From an uncultured Bartonella sp. (GTDB lineage: Bacteria > Pseudomonadota > Alphaproteobacteria > Rhizobiales > Rhizobiaceae), in NCBI RefSeq assembly GCF_946479275.1, contig NZ_CAMLFE010000002.1:1-64000 (forward strand): DNA of 64,000 bases. The letters are read 5' to 3'. How positions within the stretch are numbered: position 1 is the first letter of the stretch; every line of letters begins with the position of its first letter. A program made the translations under genes and the position numbers. Shown here piece after piece: positions 1-7,225 of this stretch. The notes beneath the pieces are model-generated. The model made no database searches. It was given only the letters and a program-made list of their open reading frames with translations, and had not been told where the DNA came from.

Positions 1-128
1 ATCAGTTTTGTCGGTGTTCTTTTAAAACACCTCACTAACCTGTCACGCCTTATATTTAGTCGGCTTACCAATAAAAATAAAGGCCTTTTTGAACTTTTTT
101 TAAAAAATGTCTTTCGCAGCAATTTCAT
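1..128. other. Gene-free left edge downstream of fliP
   Basis: No coding frame is supported here. The sequence is AT-rich and lies just beyond the fliP stop codon. A short self-complementary stretch around 82-96 (AAAGGCCTTT) followed by T-rich DNA on the minus strand could be a weak transcription end for the flagellar operon, but the stem is too short to call a terminator. Confidence 0.4.
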
Positions 129-896
129 TCAGCTAAAAGAGCGGATAAGGCTGCCCACAAGCAAATTCCACCCGTCAATCAAAACGAAAAACAGAATTTT
201 AAAGGGAAGTGATATAACAGTCGGCGGCAACATCATCATGCCCATAGACATTGTCAAAGTTGCAACGACAAGGTCGATAACCAGAAATGGCAAAACAATG
301 AGAAAACCGATTTCAAAACCACGGCGCAATTCGGAAATCATAAAAGCGGGCACGAGAACACGGTAATCAACCTGTTCTCCCGACCCCACATGAAACGAGG
401 GGTCTGCAAGGTCGACAAAAAGATCAAGATCCTTTTCCCGCACCTGACTGAGCATGAATTCACGAAATGGCTGGCCGATGCGCTCTGCCGCCTGTTGCTC
501 GGTTATTTCATTATTCATAAGCGGTTGAACACCACCGGTCCAAGCCTGATTGAAGGTTGGCGCCATAACATAAAAAGTCATGAACAAAGCAAGCGATATC
601 ATGACAAGATTGGAAGGAGCCGTTTGTAAACCAAGGCCGGAACGCAAGAGCGAAAACGCTATGGCAAAGCGGGTAAAGCTTGTTACCATTATGAGCAATC
701 CCGGTGCAACGGAAAGAACCGTCAACAAACCGAAAAGTTGAACAATGCGCCCGCTTATCGACCCGCCTGCCTGAGGCAACAGATTTGACAACGAATTGCC
801 GGAAGTTGCCTGTGCAGCGGCATTGGTTTCCTGCGCAAAGGCACTGCCAACGTCAAAAAGTAAAATAACCAGACAAAACAGGAAGAGCCGTTTCAT
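129..896 (-). CDS. fliP: Flagellar type III export gate protein FliP
   Basis: FliP is a core integral-membrane subunit of the flagellar export gate (the FliPQR pore) at the base of the basal body. The 255-residue product has a cleavable signal peptide (about 1-21, ending AFA before QETN), as is usual for FliP, followed by four hydrophobic segments (about 57-75, 95-113, 193-213 and 217-240). The family stretch with MVTSFTRFAIAFSLLR and LGLQTAPSNLV is easily recognised, and the length is typical. The start overlaps the fliL stop by four bases (ATGA), so the two are translationally coupled. fliQ and fliR are not adjacent: fliR sits at 19,988-20,755 and fliQ is not in the window. This is the last gene of the leftward flagellar operon. 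Confidence 0.97.
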   Translation of the reverse strand: MKRLFLFCLVILLFDVGSAFAQETNAAAQATSGNSLSNLLPQAGGSISGRIVQLFGLLTVLSVAPGLLIMVTSFTRFAIAFSLLRSGLGLQTAPSNLVMISLALFMTFYVMAPTFNQAWTGGVQPLMNNEITEQQAAERIGQPFREFMLSQVREKDLDLFVDLADPSFHVGSGEQVDYRVLVPAFMISELRRGFEIGFLIVLPFLVIDLVVATLTMSMGMMMLPPTVISLPFKILFFVLIDGWNLLVGSLIRSFS

Positions 897-1387
897 TGCT
901 CGATCACCAGGCTGGAAATCAACACATTGGTTACTTTACCCTTTGAACGGGTACGGGCCCTATCAACCAGATCCTCGCGAAGATTCATGAGGCCGGATGC
1001 ACCCTTGATCTGGGCAATTGTACTGTTTCGCAAAAACGCCAGAAAATCGTTGGATATTTCAGCTGCAACAGAAGGTGCAAGCACCTCTCCCGGTTGGGAT
1101 ACAAGCGAACATTCCACACGAATCCATGCATTGTTGGGCGCTGCCATATTGGTGAGAATTGGCGTCAAAACCGTAACACTGCTATTGGAAGCAATTGTAT
1201 CGGCTGTTTTTTGGGCCTGATTTTTTGGTTCAACCGGAGGGGGCGCAATTTCCTTGCCGATCTGCGTTCCCAAAAACCAGCCGCCACCAGCGGCAACCAA
1301 GGTCAAAATAATACCGGCAAGAAGCAGTGCCTTGATGCCACTGTCTTTTTTTGCTTTTCCATCACCTTTTTCAGGCTCGCCAGCCAT
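893..1387 (-). CDS. fliL: Flagellar basal body-associated protein FliL
   Basis: FliL is a single-pass inner-membrane protein that surrounds the stator units and supports motor output. The 164-residue product has a charged cytoplasmic N-terminus (about 1-18), one membrane helix (about 20-42) and a periplasmic domain in which VLTPILTNMAAP and the C-terminal VTNVLISSLVIEQ match the FliL pattern. An AAGAGG ribosome binding site precedes the ATG. It overlaps fliP by four bases. A gap of 177 bases, including a strong hairpin terminator, separates it from flgH upstream, so fliL-fliP may have their own promoter or depend on read-through. Confidence 0.93.
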   Translation of the reverse strand: MAGEPEKGDGKAKKDSGIKALLLAGIILTLVAAGGGWFLGTQIGKEIAPPPVEPKNQAQKTADTIASNSSVTVLTPILTNMAAPNNAWIRVECSLVSQPGEVLAPSVAAEISNDFLAFLRNSTIAQIKGASGLMNLREDLVDRARTRSKGKVTNVLISSLVIEQ

Positions 1388-1499
1388 AAAAACCTCTTAG
1401 GTTAACATTAAAGGCATTTGCGCCTAATTATAGCTTATTATTCTATCGAAAAATAGATGAATAAACCTTAAAGTGCCAAGCTTTCAAGCCTTTATCCAA

Positions 1500-1544
1500 G
1501 ACTTAAAAATAAAGGGAGCCGGTTGAAGACGAAGCTCCCTTTAT
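1500..1544 (-). terminator. Rho-independent terminator between flgH and fliL
   Basis: A perfect 11-base-pair stem (1509-1519 with 1534-1544, arm ATAAAGGGAGC) encloses a 14-base loop. On the minus strand it is followed directly by a T-rich run (TTTATTTTTAAG). It lies 20 bases past the flgH stop, inside what would otherwise be a continuous flagellar operon. This is the clearest terminator in the flagellar block. Confidence 0.8.
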
Positions 1545-1564
1545 CATCATATTCGCCAATATCA

Positions 1565-2305
1565 TCAGAACGGTGATATCTGGTTCATAATCTGCTGGCC
1601 ATAAGGTGGCTGCTGAATTTCGCTCATGCGACCACGGCCGCCGTAAGAAATACGGGCTTCAGCGATTTTATCGTATTCGATGGTGTTATTACCGGTAATA
1701 TCACGCGGACGAACAACGCCTGCAACATTGAGAACACGCAATTCATAGTTGACGCGAACTTCCTGCGAGCCGTTAATGACCAGATTGCCGTTTGGCAAAA
1801 CATCGGTAACGACCGCGGCAACCGACAATTTGATATCTTCTTTACGTTCAACCTTTGCATCGCCTTTCGAGTGTGCAGTTGAATCGCCATTCACGCTACC
1901 ACCATTTTTGCCGATCAACGGATAGGTTGCACCCAAGGTATATTTGCCATTGGCATCACGTTTCAAATCGCTCTTGTTATTCAAATTGGCACGGTCATTA
2001 ATCAAAATCTGAACAGTGAGCACATCCCCCGGTTTCATTGCGCGAGGATCGCGGTAAAAGCTGTTTGATGAAGACCGATAGAGCGAATATTTGCTTTCTT
2101 TCGGTTTTGTCGGATAAATGTCGGGGTTCATCGACGGTGCATAACCAAGATCTGCCCGAACCGGCGAAAAGTCAGGCACCGAGTTGAAGTCCTTTGTATT
2201 GTAAGAACAGCCAGAAAGCGCAACCGTTGCCAGAACGACACTGATAAGCGCGACTCTTGATTTACGGATGTCTAAAACGTTTTTCATTTGTTCAACTTTC
2301 TTCAT
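1565..2305 (-). CDS. flgH: Flagellar L-ring lipoprotein FlgH
   Basis: FlgH forms the outer-membrane L-ring around the distal rod. The 246-residue product has a lipoprotein signal with lipobox LSGC (lipidated Cys about 33), then the family core: SLYRSSSNSFYRDPRAMKPGDVLTV and, near the end, a GRGRMSEIQQPPYGQQIMNQI tail. The length is normal. The start overlaps the motE stop by four bases (ATGA). An internal Met at residue 7 is an alternative start that would still leave a complete signal. It is the last gene before the terminator at 1500-1544. Confidence 0.96.
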   Translation of the reverse strand: MKKVEQMKNVLDIRKSRVALISVVLATVALSGCSYNTKDFNSVPDFSPVRADLGYAPSMNPDIYPTKPKESKYSLYRSSSNSFYRDPRAMKPGDVLTVQILINDRANLNNKSDLKRDANGKYTLGATYPLIGKNGGSVNGDSTAHSKGDAKVERKEDIKLSVAAVVTDVLPNGNLVINGSQEVRVNYELRVLNVAGVVRPRDITGNNTIEYDKIAEARISYGGRGRMSEIQQPPYGQQIMNQISPF

Positions 2306-2907
2306 TGGCCTGCTTTTACAGCCTTTGGCGCCGGCTTGTTTTCCGGCGGAAGTTTTTGTGCGCTGACCAGAACTTTGGTCAGATTTGCCGACTTTTCCGG
2401 TGGCAATTCATTCATAATGGCACTCGAGACACGCGGCGTCAGTTTCAACATAATGGCGGCAGCCGCAAAATCATCCACCAGTGCCAATTGGGCAGCTGCA
2501 GCATCCGGACGCATTTTGGAAATGATATTGACCAATGAATCCTGAGCTTTTGCCAGAAATTCGTTTCTCTTGTTCAGCCAATTCTCATATTCCTCGCGTT
2601 TTTCTTCCAGAACCTTGATGCGATCATCAATCTGCATGCGCAATTGTTGTAATTGCTGGCTCTGCAATTCAAAACGGGCATCGGCTGCCTGACTGTCGAT
2701 ATTGCCGCAGAACTTTTCGATTTCATCCTGTGAAGCATTGGCAGATGGAAGTCCGCGCTGCGCAGAAGGTGCAGCAGGAGCTGGCGGAACTGTTGATGCT
2801 TTATTGGTGCCCGATGCCCCGCCCTTTTGAGCCAAAGCATTGTTCATTAGCCCTAAAAAAGGAACCAAGCCCAGAACTGCAAGAACTTTACGCCGCGATC
2901 CGATCAT
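2302..2907 (-). CDS. motE: MotE-like periplasmic motility chaperone
   Basis: In rhizobia MotE is a periplasmic chaperone for the stator-associated protein MotC. The 201-residue product starts with an export signal (about 1-26, ending NALA), followed by a low-complexity Ala/Pro/Gly linker and a coiled coil (about 75-115, rich in Gln, Glu and Leu). The C-terminal part resembles the MgtE N-terminal-like fold typical of MotE (IISKMRPDAAAAQLALVDD followed by MNELPPEKSA). Position between flgI and flgH matches the rhizobial order, and it overlaps both neighbours by four bases. The partner motB/motC/motD genes are outside the window. Assignment rests on architecture and position. Confidence 0.82.
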   Translation of the reverse strand: MIGSRRKVLAVLGLVPFLGLMNNALAQKGGASGTNKASTVPPAPAAPSAQRGLPSANASQDEIEKFCGNIDSQAADARFELQSQQLQQLRMQIDDRIKVLEEKREEYENWLNKRNEFLAKAQDSLVNIISKMRPDAAAAQLALVDDFAAAAIMLKLTPRVSSAIMNELPPEKSANLTKVLVSAQKLPPENKPAPKAVKAGQ

Positions 2908-4148
2908 TGAACTACAAGCTCCGCATGAAGTGCACCGGAAGTTTTAATCGCCTGCAAGATGGCGATGATGCCGGTGGGCTTGACACCGATCTGGTTCAAA
3001 CCTTTAACCAGATTATCAAGATTGGTACCACCCAGAATGCCGATATTGGAGGTCTGTTCATTTGCATCAACGGCTGTTTGCGGCAAAACGACTGTGTCAC
3101 CTGTTTCACTGAACGGCTCGGGCTGTGAAGCGTAAGGCGTTTCAGTAACACGAACTGTCAAACTGCCGTGGGAAATGGCAACGCGCGATACACGAACCTT
3201 TTCACCTATAACAACAGTACCTGTACGTTCATCAACAACAACACGGGCAACTTCGTCTGTCGGGATAGGCAGTCCCTCGATTTCTGCAATGAAACGGGCG
3301 GCAGTAATACTTGCCGGTTTTTTCAAAACAACCGTTTTGGCATCGCGTTCTTTTGCAACGCTTTGATGATAGCGTTTATTGGCAAAAACATTGACCAGAT
3401 CGGCAACGCGGATAGCTGTTGAAAAATCAGGATTATGCAATTCCAGAACAATATCGGCATCGCGGTTGAAATTGCCTTCAACTTTACGCTCGACCAACGC
3501 ACCATTCGGAATACGACCTGACGTCGGAACGCCTTGCGTTACAGTTTCTGCATTACCTTTTGCGGCAAAGCCCGAAATGATCATGTTGCCTTGTGCAACG
3601 GCGTAGGTTTCGCCATCAGCACCAAGAAGCGGTGTCATAACCAGTGTACCACCCTGTAATGACTTTGCGTCGCCCAGTGACGAAACACTGACATCAATTC
3701 TTGAACCAGGGGTCGCAAAAGGCGGAATATCGGCGGTAACAATAACCGCAGCAATATTATTTGCACGCGAAGCACCAGCCGGCGGACTAATTCCCAGATT
3801 GTCAAGCATGGCGCGCAAGGATTGTTCGGTAAAAGGCGAATTACGCAAAGAGTCGCCGGTGCCATTAAGACCGATAACCAAGCCGTAACCGACAAGCTGG
3901 TTTTCACGAACACCCTGAATTTCAGCAATATCTTTCAATCTTGCAACAACGCCGGGGCGAGAAAGGTCGGAATAGCGCATCTTTGCCGGATCGCCCCCCG
4001 AACCGAGCCATGAAGCATCCGATGCCGCTTCGGAATTGAAATGACGCACATTGCGACCACCTTCATCGGCAAATGCGGGCATAATACCCATCAGCAAAGC
4101 CGCAACAATTCCTAAAGAACGACCAATCTTTAACGAACAACTAATCAT
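2904..4148 (-). CDS. flgI: Flagellar P-ring protein FlgI
   Basis: FlgI forms the periplasmic P-ring. The product has 414 residues, with a signal peptide (about 1-27, ending AFA). The family core begins near residue 70 (ARLKDIAEIQGVRENQLVGY, then GLVIGLNGTGDSL) and ends with QAIKTSGALHAELVVQ. Between signal and core lies an extra stretch of about 40 residues (about 28-68, rich in Ser, Gly, Asp and Arg) that a minimal FlgI does not have, which explains the greater length. The gene overlaps flgA and motE by four bases on each side. Confidence 0.97.
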   Translation of the reverse strand: MISCSLKIGRSLGIVAALLMGIMPAFADEGGRNVRHFNSEAASDASWLGSGGDPAKMRYSDLSRPGVVARLKDIAEIQGVRENQLVGYGLVIGLNGTGDSLRNSPFTEQSLRAMLDNLGISPPAGASRANNIAAVIVTADIPPFATPGSRIDVSVSSLGDAKSLQGGTLVMTPLLGADGETYAVAQGNMIISGFAAKGNAETVTQGVPTSGRIPNGALVERKVEGNFNRDADIVLELHNPDFSTAIRVADLVNVFANKRYHQSVAKERDAKTVVLKKPASITAARFIAEIEGLPIPTDEVARVVVDERTGTVVIGEKVRVSRVAISHGSLTVRVTETPYASQPEPFSETGDTVVLPQTAVDANEQTSNIGILGGTNLDNLVKGLNQIGVKPTGIIAILQAIKTSGALHAELVVQ

Positions 4149-4606
4149 TGTCCACCTACCCTGACACTGCCGTCAGACAAGATTGTACCGCTCACAATGC
4201 GACCCGAATCGACATTGCGAACCTTGATATAATCGCCTGCACTGCCGGGTTCCATCGAAACACCTGAAGCGGTGATGACAAGATCACCGGCACTGAAAAC
4301 AAGTTTCGTAGTTTGACCACGTTCAACCAAAACAGGATCACCCAAAGATGATAACGAGATCGGGCGGCCTGCTGGCAATGTCCTTTTTGCAACCTTGTTC
4401 AAAGCCTGCTTGACATCGGTTACATATAAAGGTGCCGCATCAACCTTGATGTAAAACATCCTTTCGCTGAGCCCGACATTGCTTACAGGCTGGCCTGCAT
4501 AGACTGTCGTGGTCGGAACGAGAAAGCCTATCCTATCCGCATAGGCTTGCGTTATCGACGCAGTCGACAACAATAAACCGGCAAGAAGGAGAGAAAGCTT
4601 TTTCAT
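4145..4606 (-). CDS. flgA: P-ring assembly chaperone FlgA
   Basis: FlgA is the periplasmic chaperone for FlgI polymerisation. The 153-residue product has a signal peptide (about 1-23, ending AYA) and a compact SAF-like domain: LPAGRPISLSSLGDPVLVERGQ followed by VFSAGDLVITASGVSMEPGSAGDYIKVRN and a terminal GTILSDGSVRV. It is short for the family because it carries only the SAF region, as in other Rhizobiales. The ATG follows a TAAGG ribosome binding site, and the stop overlaps the flgI start. Confidence 0.9.
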   Translation of the reverse strand: MKKLSLLLAGLLLSTASITQAYADRIGFLVPTTTVYAGQPVSNVGLSERMFYIKVDAAPLYVTDVKQALNKVAKRTLPAGRPISLSSLGDPVLVERGQTTKLVFSAGDLVITASGVSMEPGSAGDYIKVRNVDSGRIVSGTILSDGSVRVGGQ

Positions 4607-4612
4607 TTTAAA

Positions 4613-5416
4613 TTACCTTAAATTCTTCGAAACAACTGCCGACATTTCATCTGCGGCTTGTATAACTTTCGAATTCATTTCATAAGCACGTTGAGCCGCT
4701 ATCAATTCCGTAATTTCTTTGACCGGATCTACGTTGGAAGCTTCAAGATAGCCCTGCATGATCGTGCCATAGTTTTCTTCACCCGGATTACCTGCAATCG
4801 GTGCGCCGGAAGCCTGTGTTTCACGAAACAGGTTATCGCCAACCGGCTCGAGACCTGCCTCATTGGTAAAATTGATCATGTTGAGACGACCGGCTTCAAC
4901 CGGTGCAGCGTCCGCATCCGGCTGATAGGTGACGCGACCATCGGCACTTACTGTAATTACACCGTTCTTACCGATTTCATTCGGAACGGTAATGACCGGC
5001 TGGACAAGGTTACCATCAAGGGTAACAACCTGTCCGTTTTCATTCAGGTTGAATGCACCGGAACGGGTGTAAAAAGTATTTCCGTTCGGATCCTGAATTT
5101 CAAAATAACCACGCCCTCTGATGGCCAGATCCAATGAATTGTTTGTCTGGACGAACGAACCTTGCATGTTGTTTTTACGAACTGCAGCAGTGCGAACACC
5201 AAGGCCGACAATTGCACCTTCCGGAATGGTTGCTTCATTCATCATATTGGGAACGCCAACGGCACGATCTGTCGTGTACATAAGATCGCTGAATTCGGCG
5301 CGGGAACGTTTGTAACCAGTGGTGTTGATGTTTGCGATGTTGTTTGCAATCACATCAAGATTGGTCTGCTGGGCGTTCATACCGGTGGCCGCAATTGATA
5401 AAGATCTCATAACCAT
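4613..5416 (-). CDS. flgG: Distal rod protein FlgG
   Basis: FlgG forms the distal rod. The 267-residue product shows the N-terminal rod signature ([38 protein letters not shown]), a central domain with [19 protein letters not shown], and the C-terminal helix [20 protein letters not shown]-type ending KVIQAADEM. The first Met (5416) has a GGGA ribosome binding site at suitable distance; a second Met two codons on (5410) gives the more usual [10 protein letters not shown] start. It lies six bases upstream of flgA. Confidence 0.97.
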   Translation of the reverse strand: MVMRSLSIAATGMNAQQTNLDVIANNIANINTTGYKRSRAEFSDLMYTTDRAVGVPNMMNEATIPEGAIVGLGVRTAAVRKNNMQGSFVQTNNSLDLAIRGRGYFEIQDPNGNTFYTRSGAFNLNENGQVVTLDGNLVQPVITVPNEIGKNGVITVSADGRVTYQPDADAAPVEAGRLNMINFTNEAGLEPVGDNLFRETQASGAPIAGNPGEENYGTIMQGYLEASNVDPVKEITELIAAQRAYEMNSKVIQAADEMSAVVSKNLR

Positions 5417-5470
5417 TGGACTTTTCCCTTTATTTTACTTTCCTGTTCACCTGTCACCCGAACTATTCCG

Positions 5471-5821
5471 TCAGATTTGCATACGGCTGACTTCGAGATA
5501 AGCCTGAACAATCTTGTCTCTGATGGCGATTGCCGTATTCAATGAGCGTTCGGCATCCATAACCGAATTGACAACTTCACGAACCGACACGTCTCCACCT
5601 TCCATTTTCTGCATTGAAAGGCTTTCGGCCTTTTCAAGATTATTTCCGACCGCTCCGCTAACTTCAGCGAGTACCTGATCGAAACTAGGACTTTTTACAC
5701 CCTGAGCCTGACCTGAAGCTTGCGTGTCTAAAGAAGTTGTCTGGCTGGCATTTGCGCCGTATGATTGCCCCAACCTTTCAAGAGCGGCACGTGTTGTTGC
5801 TGATGTTAACGACTGTATCAT
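5471..5821 (-). CDS. fliE: Flagellar MS-ring/rod junction protein FliE
   Basis: FliE joins the MS-ring to the proximal rod and is exported early. The product is about 116 residues. The C-terminal half is diagnostic: FDQVLAEVSGAVGNNLEKAE, then GGDVSVREVVNSVMDAERSL and a terminal IVQAYLEVSRMQI. I place the start at ATG 5821; a TTG two codons upstream (5827) would overlap the preceding mini-gene but leaves no advantage. It follows the 62-residue mini-gene by two bases. Confidence 0.95.
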   Translation of the reverse strand: MIQSLTSATTRAALERLGQSYGANASQTTSLDTQASGQAQGVKSPSFDQVLAEVSGAVGNNLEKAESLSMQKMEGGDVSVREVVNSVMDAERSLNTAIAIRDKIVQAYLEVSRMQI

Positions 5822-5823
5822 TA

Positions 5824-6012
5824 TCAAATCCCCGTCATTTTCAGTGCATTCGCAAGCAGATGTGCAGACCGGCAGATAACTTCGAGATTGGCTTTATAAT
5901 TACTCTTATCGCTAATCTTTATAATCTGTCCTTTGATATTGATTTCATTATTACTCAATTGTTCTTCGAGCTTGGAAAGATTTTCATCTTTATTTATCAA
6001 TATGGTATTCAA
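5824..6012 (-). CDS. Mini-gene between flgC and fliE with a rod-protein-like C-terminal helix
   Basis: I do not recognise this 62-residue product as a described gene. It fills the flgC-fliE gap almost exactly: it begins 4 bases after the flgC stop and ends 2 bases before fliE. The start would be TTG at 6012, with an AGAGGT ribosome binding site lying in the last codons of flgC. The first 37 residues are Lys/Asn/Glu/Ile-rich and AT-rich. The last 24 (NYKANLEVICRSAHLLANAL onward) resemble the C-terminal D0 helix of the neighbouring FlgC (SYEANLQVIRQARDLVSQTI), sharing the Y.ANL.VI....L pattern. It could be a tiny rod-associated subunit, a regulator mimicking the rod helix, or the decayed remnant of a duplicated rod gene. 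The canonical rhizobial order has no gene here as far as I know. Confidence 0.6.
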   Translation of the reverse strand: MNTILINKDENLSKLEEQLSNNEINIKGQIIKISDKSNYKANLEVICRSAHLLANALKMTGI

Positions 6013-6016
6013 CTTA

Positions 6017-6433
6017 TTAACCTCTCAGCAGGTCAATTGTCTGGGATACAAGATCCCGGGCCTGACGAATAACTTGTAGATTTGCTTCATAAGACCGGTT
6101 GGCTTCACGCATATCTGCCATTTCAACAATTGCATTCACATTCGGATATTTTACATAACCGTTTGCATCGGCCGCCGGATGACCCGGCTCGTATTTGACA
6201 ATATAAGGTGATTTATCGGTAGAAATCCGCGCAATTTCGACGCCTTGCGCATCTTCATAAGGATTGAGAGCTGCTTCAAAGCTGACAGTCTTGCGCTGAT
6301 AAGGGTTTGCGGCAGCAGTATCTCCTGTCGAATTGGCATTGGCCATATTTTCCGCAATAATACGAAGGCGTGTAGATTGGGCTGCAAGGCCCGTTGTTGC
6401 GACACGTCCAGCGGCAACAAGTGGATCAGACAT
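6017..6433 (-). CDS. flgC: Proximal rod protein FlgC
   Basis: FlgC is a proximal rod subunit. The product is 138 residues if translation starts at ATG 6433, which sits nine bases after a strong AAAGGAGG; a GTG at 6439 is too close to that site. The N-terminal rod motif reads AENMANANSTGDTAAANPYQ, and the C-terminal helix MREANRSYEANLQVIRQARD is typical. The start follows the flgB stop directly, giving tight coupling. Length is normal. Confidence 0.96.
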   Translation of the reverse strand: MSDPLVAAGRVATTGLAAQSTRLRIIAENMANANSTGDTAAANPYQRKTVSFEAALNPYEDAQGVEIARISTDKSPYIVKYEPGHPAADANGYVKYPNVNAIVEMADMREANRSYEANLQVIRQARDLVSQTIDLLRG

Positions 6434-6435
6434 GA

Positions 6436-6822
6436 TCACGATCCTCCTTTAACTGTAGCCATCATCATGCGATGAAAAGCTTTTACAATAACGGTATTGA
6501 GTGACATTTGCTGGCCGATTTCACCACCTTTGCGCATCTCTTCTTCGAGATTGACGTTATTTCCCGAATGCGTGGTTTCAATCGTCTCTTCCGGCCGGAT
6601 TGCATGAGATTCCATGCCATTATCCGTGACATCCATGTGTTTGCTGTTTGTCACGGCCATCGCCATAGTGTCATTGTTGAGAATGGCAGCAAAATCTTTA
6701 ACTTCGCGCGCCTTGTATCCGGGCGTATTCACGTTCGCAACGTTACTTGCCACGGTCTTCTGGCGTGCTGCCAACCAGTCGGCTTGTTTATTTGCTAAAT
6801 TGAAAAGATTTACCGGATCCAT
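6436..6822 (-). CDS. flgB: Proximal rod protein FlgB
   Basis: FlgB is a proximal rod subunit. The product is 128 residues from ATG 6822 (MDPVNLFNLANKQADWLAAR); a GTG two codons upstream at 6828 is an alternative. The rod signature ASNVANVNTPGYKAREVKDF is clear, and the middle carries the typical GNNVNLEEEMRKGGEIGQQM. It follows a 403-base gap and therefore probably lies just behind a promoter of its own, heading flgB-flgC-mini-gene-fliE-flgG-flgA-flgI-motE-flgH. Confidence 0.96.
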   Translation of the reverse strand: MDPVNLFNLANKQADWLAARQKTVASNVANVNTPGYKAREVKDFAAILNNDTMAMAVTNSKHMDVTDNGMESHAIRPEETIETTHSGNNVNLEEEMRKGGEIGQQMSLNTVIVKAFHRMMMATVKGGS

Positions 6823-7225
6823 TGTCACATACTCTCTTGAACAGTTTGAACAATAGGCGGTTAAACTTGCGCGAGACTTGCGTTCGCGACATTTTTATAA
6901 AAATAAAATATAATGTAACAAATTCAATGTATTATAGAACACTGAATAATTTTTTTGGAATTTCGAATCCTCGAAAATAGGGCTTGACTTGTATTTTTTT
7001 CAGTGAAATGAGCTTCAAAAAACATGGAGCTCACGCCAATTTTGCTAATAGTCATTTTTTTTAATAGTCATCGCAATAGGAATACAATTTTCAGGCTGAA
7101 TACAATTTGTTAAAAATCGTCCTTCTTTGTTTGTTTGAAATATTTTTTTCGAAAACAAATGATTTTTATCCACATTCATCAATATTGATATTTTTACGGA
7201 AGTATAACGCGTCATAACGTCTTTT
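6823..7225. other. AT-rich upstream region of flgB
   Basis: About 400 bases between flgB and the gene of unknown function upstream. It is very AT-rich with homopolymer runs. It holds a candidate flgB promoter (6894-6921). A TTG- or ATG-started frame (7045-7245 or 7045-7215, minus strand) is open, but its Lys/Asn/Ile-rich composition and overlap with the 3' end of the neighbour make it unconvincing. Confidence 0.5.
6894..6921 (-). promoter_or_regulatory. Candidate sigma-70 promoter of flgB
   Basis: On the minus strand, TTGTTA (6921-6916) and TATAAA (6899-6894) are separated by 16 bases, about 70 bases upstream of the flgB start. The surroundings are so AT-rich that chance matches are likely, so this is only a candidate. 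Confidence 0.3.
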
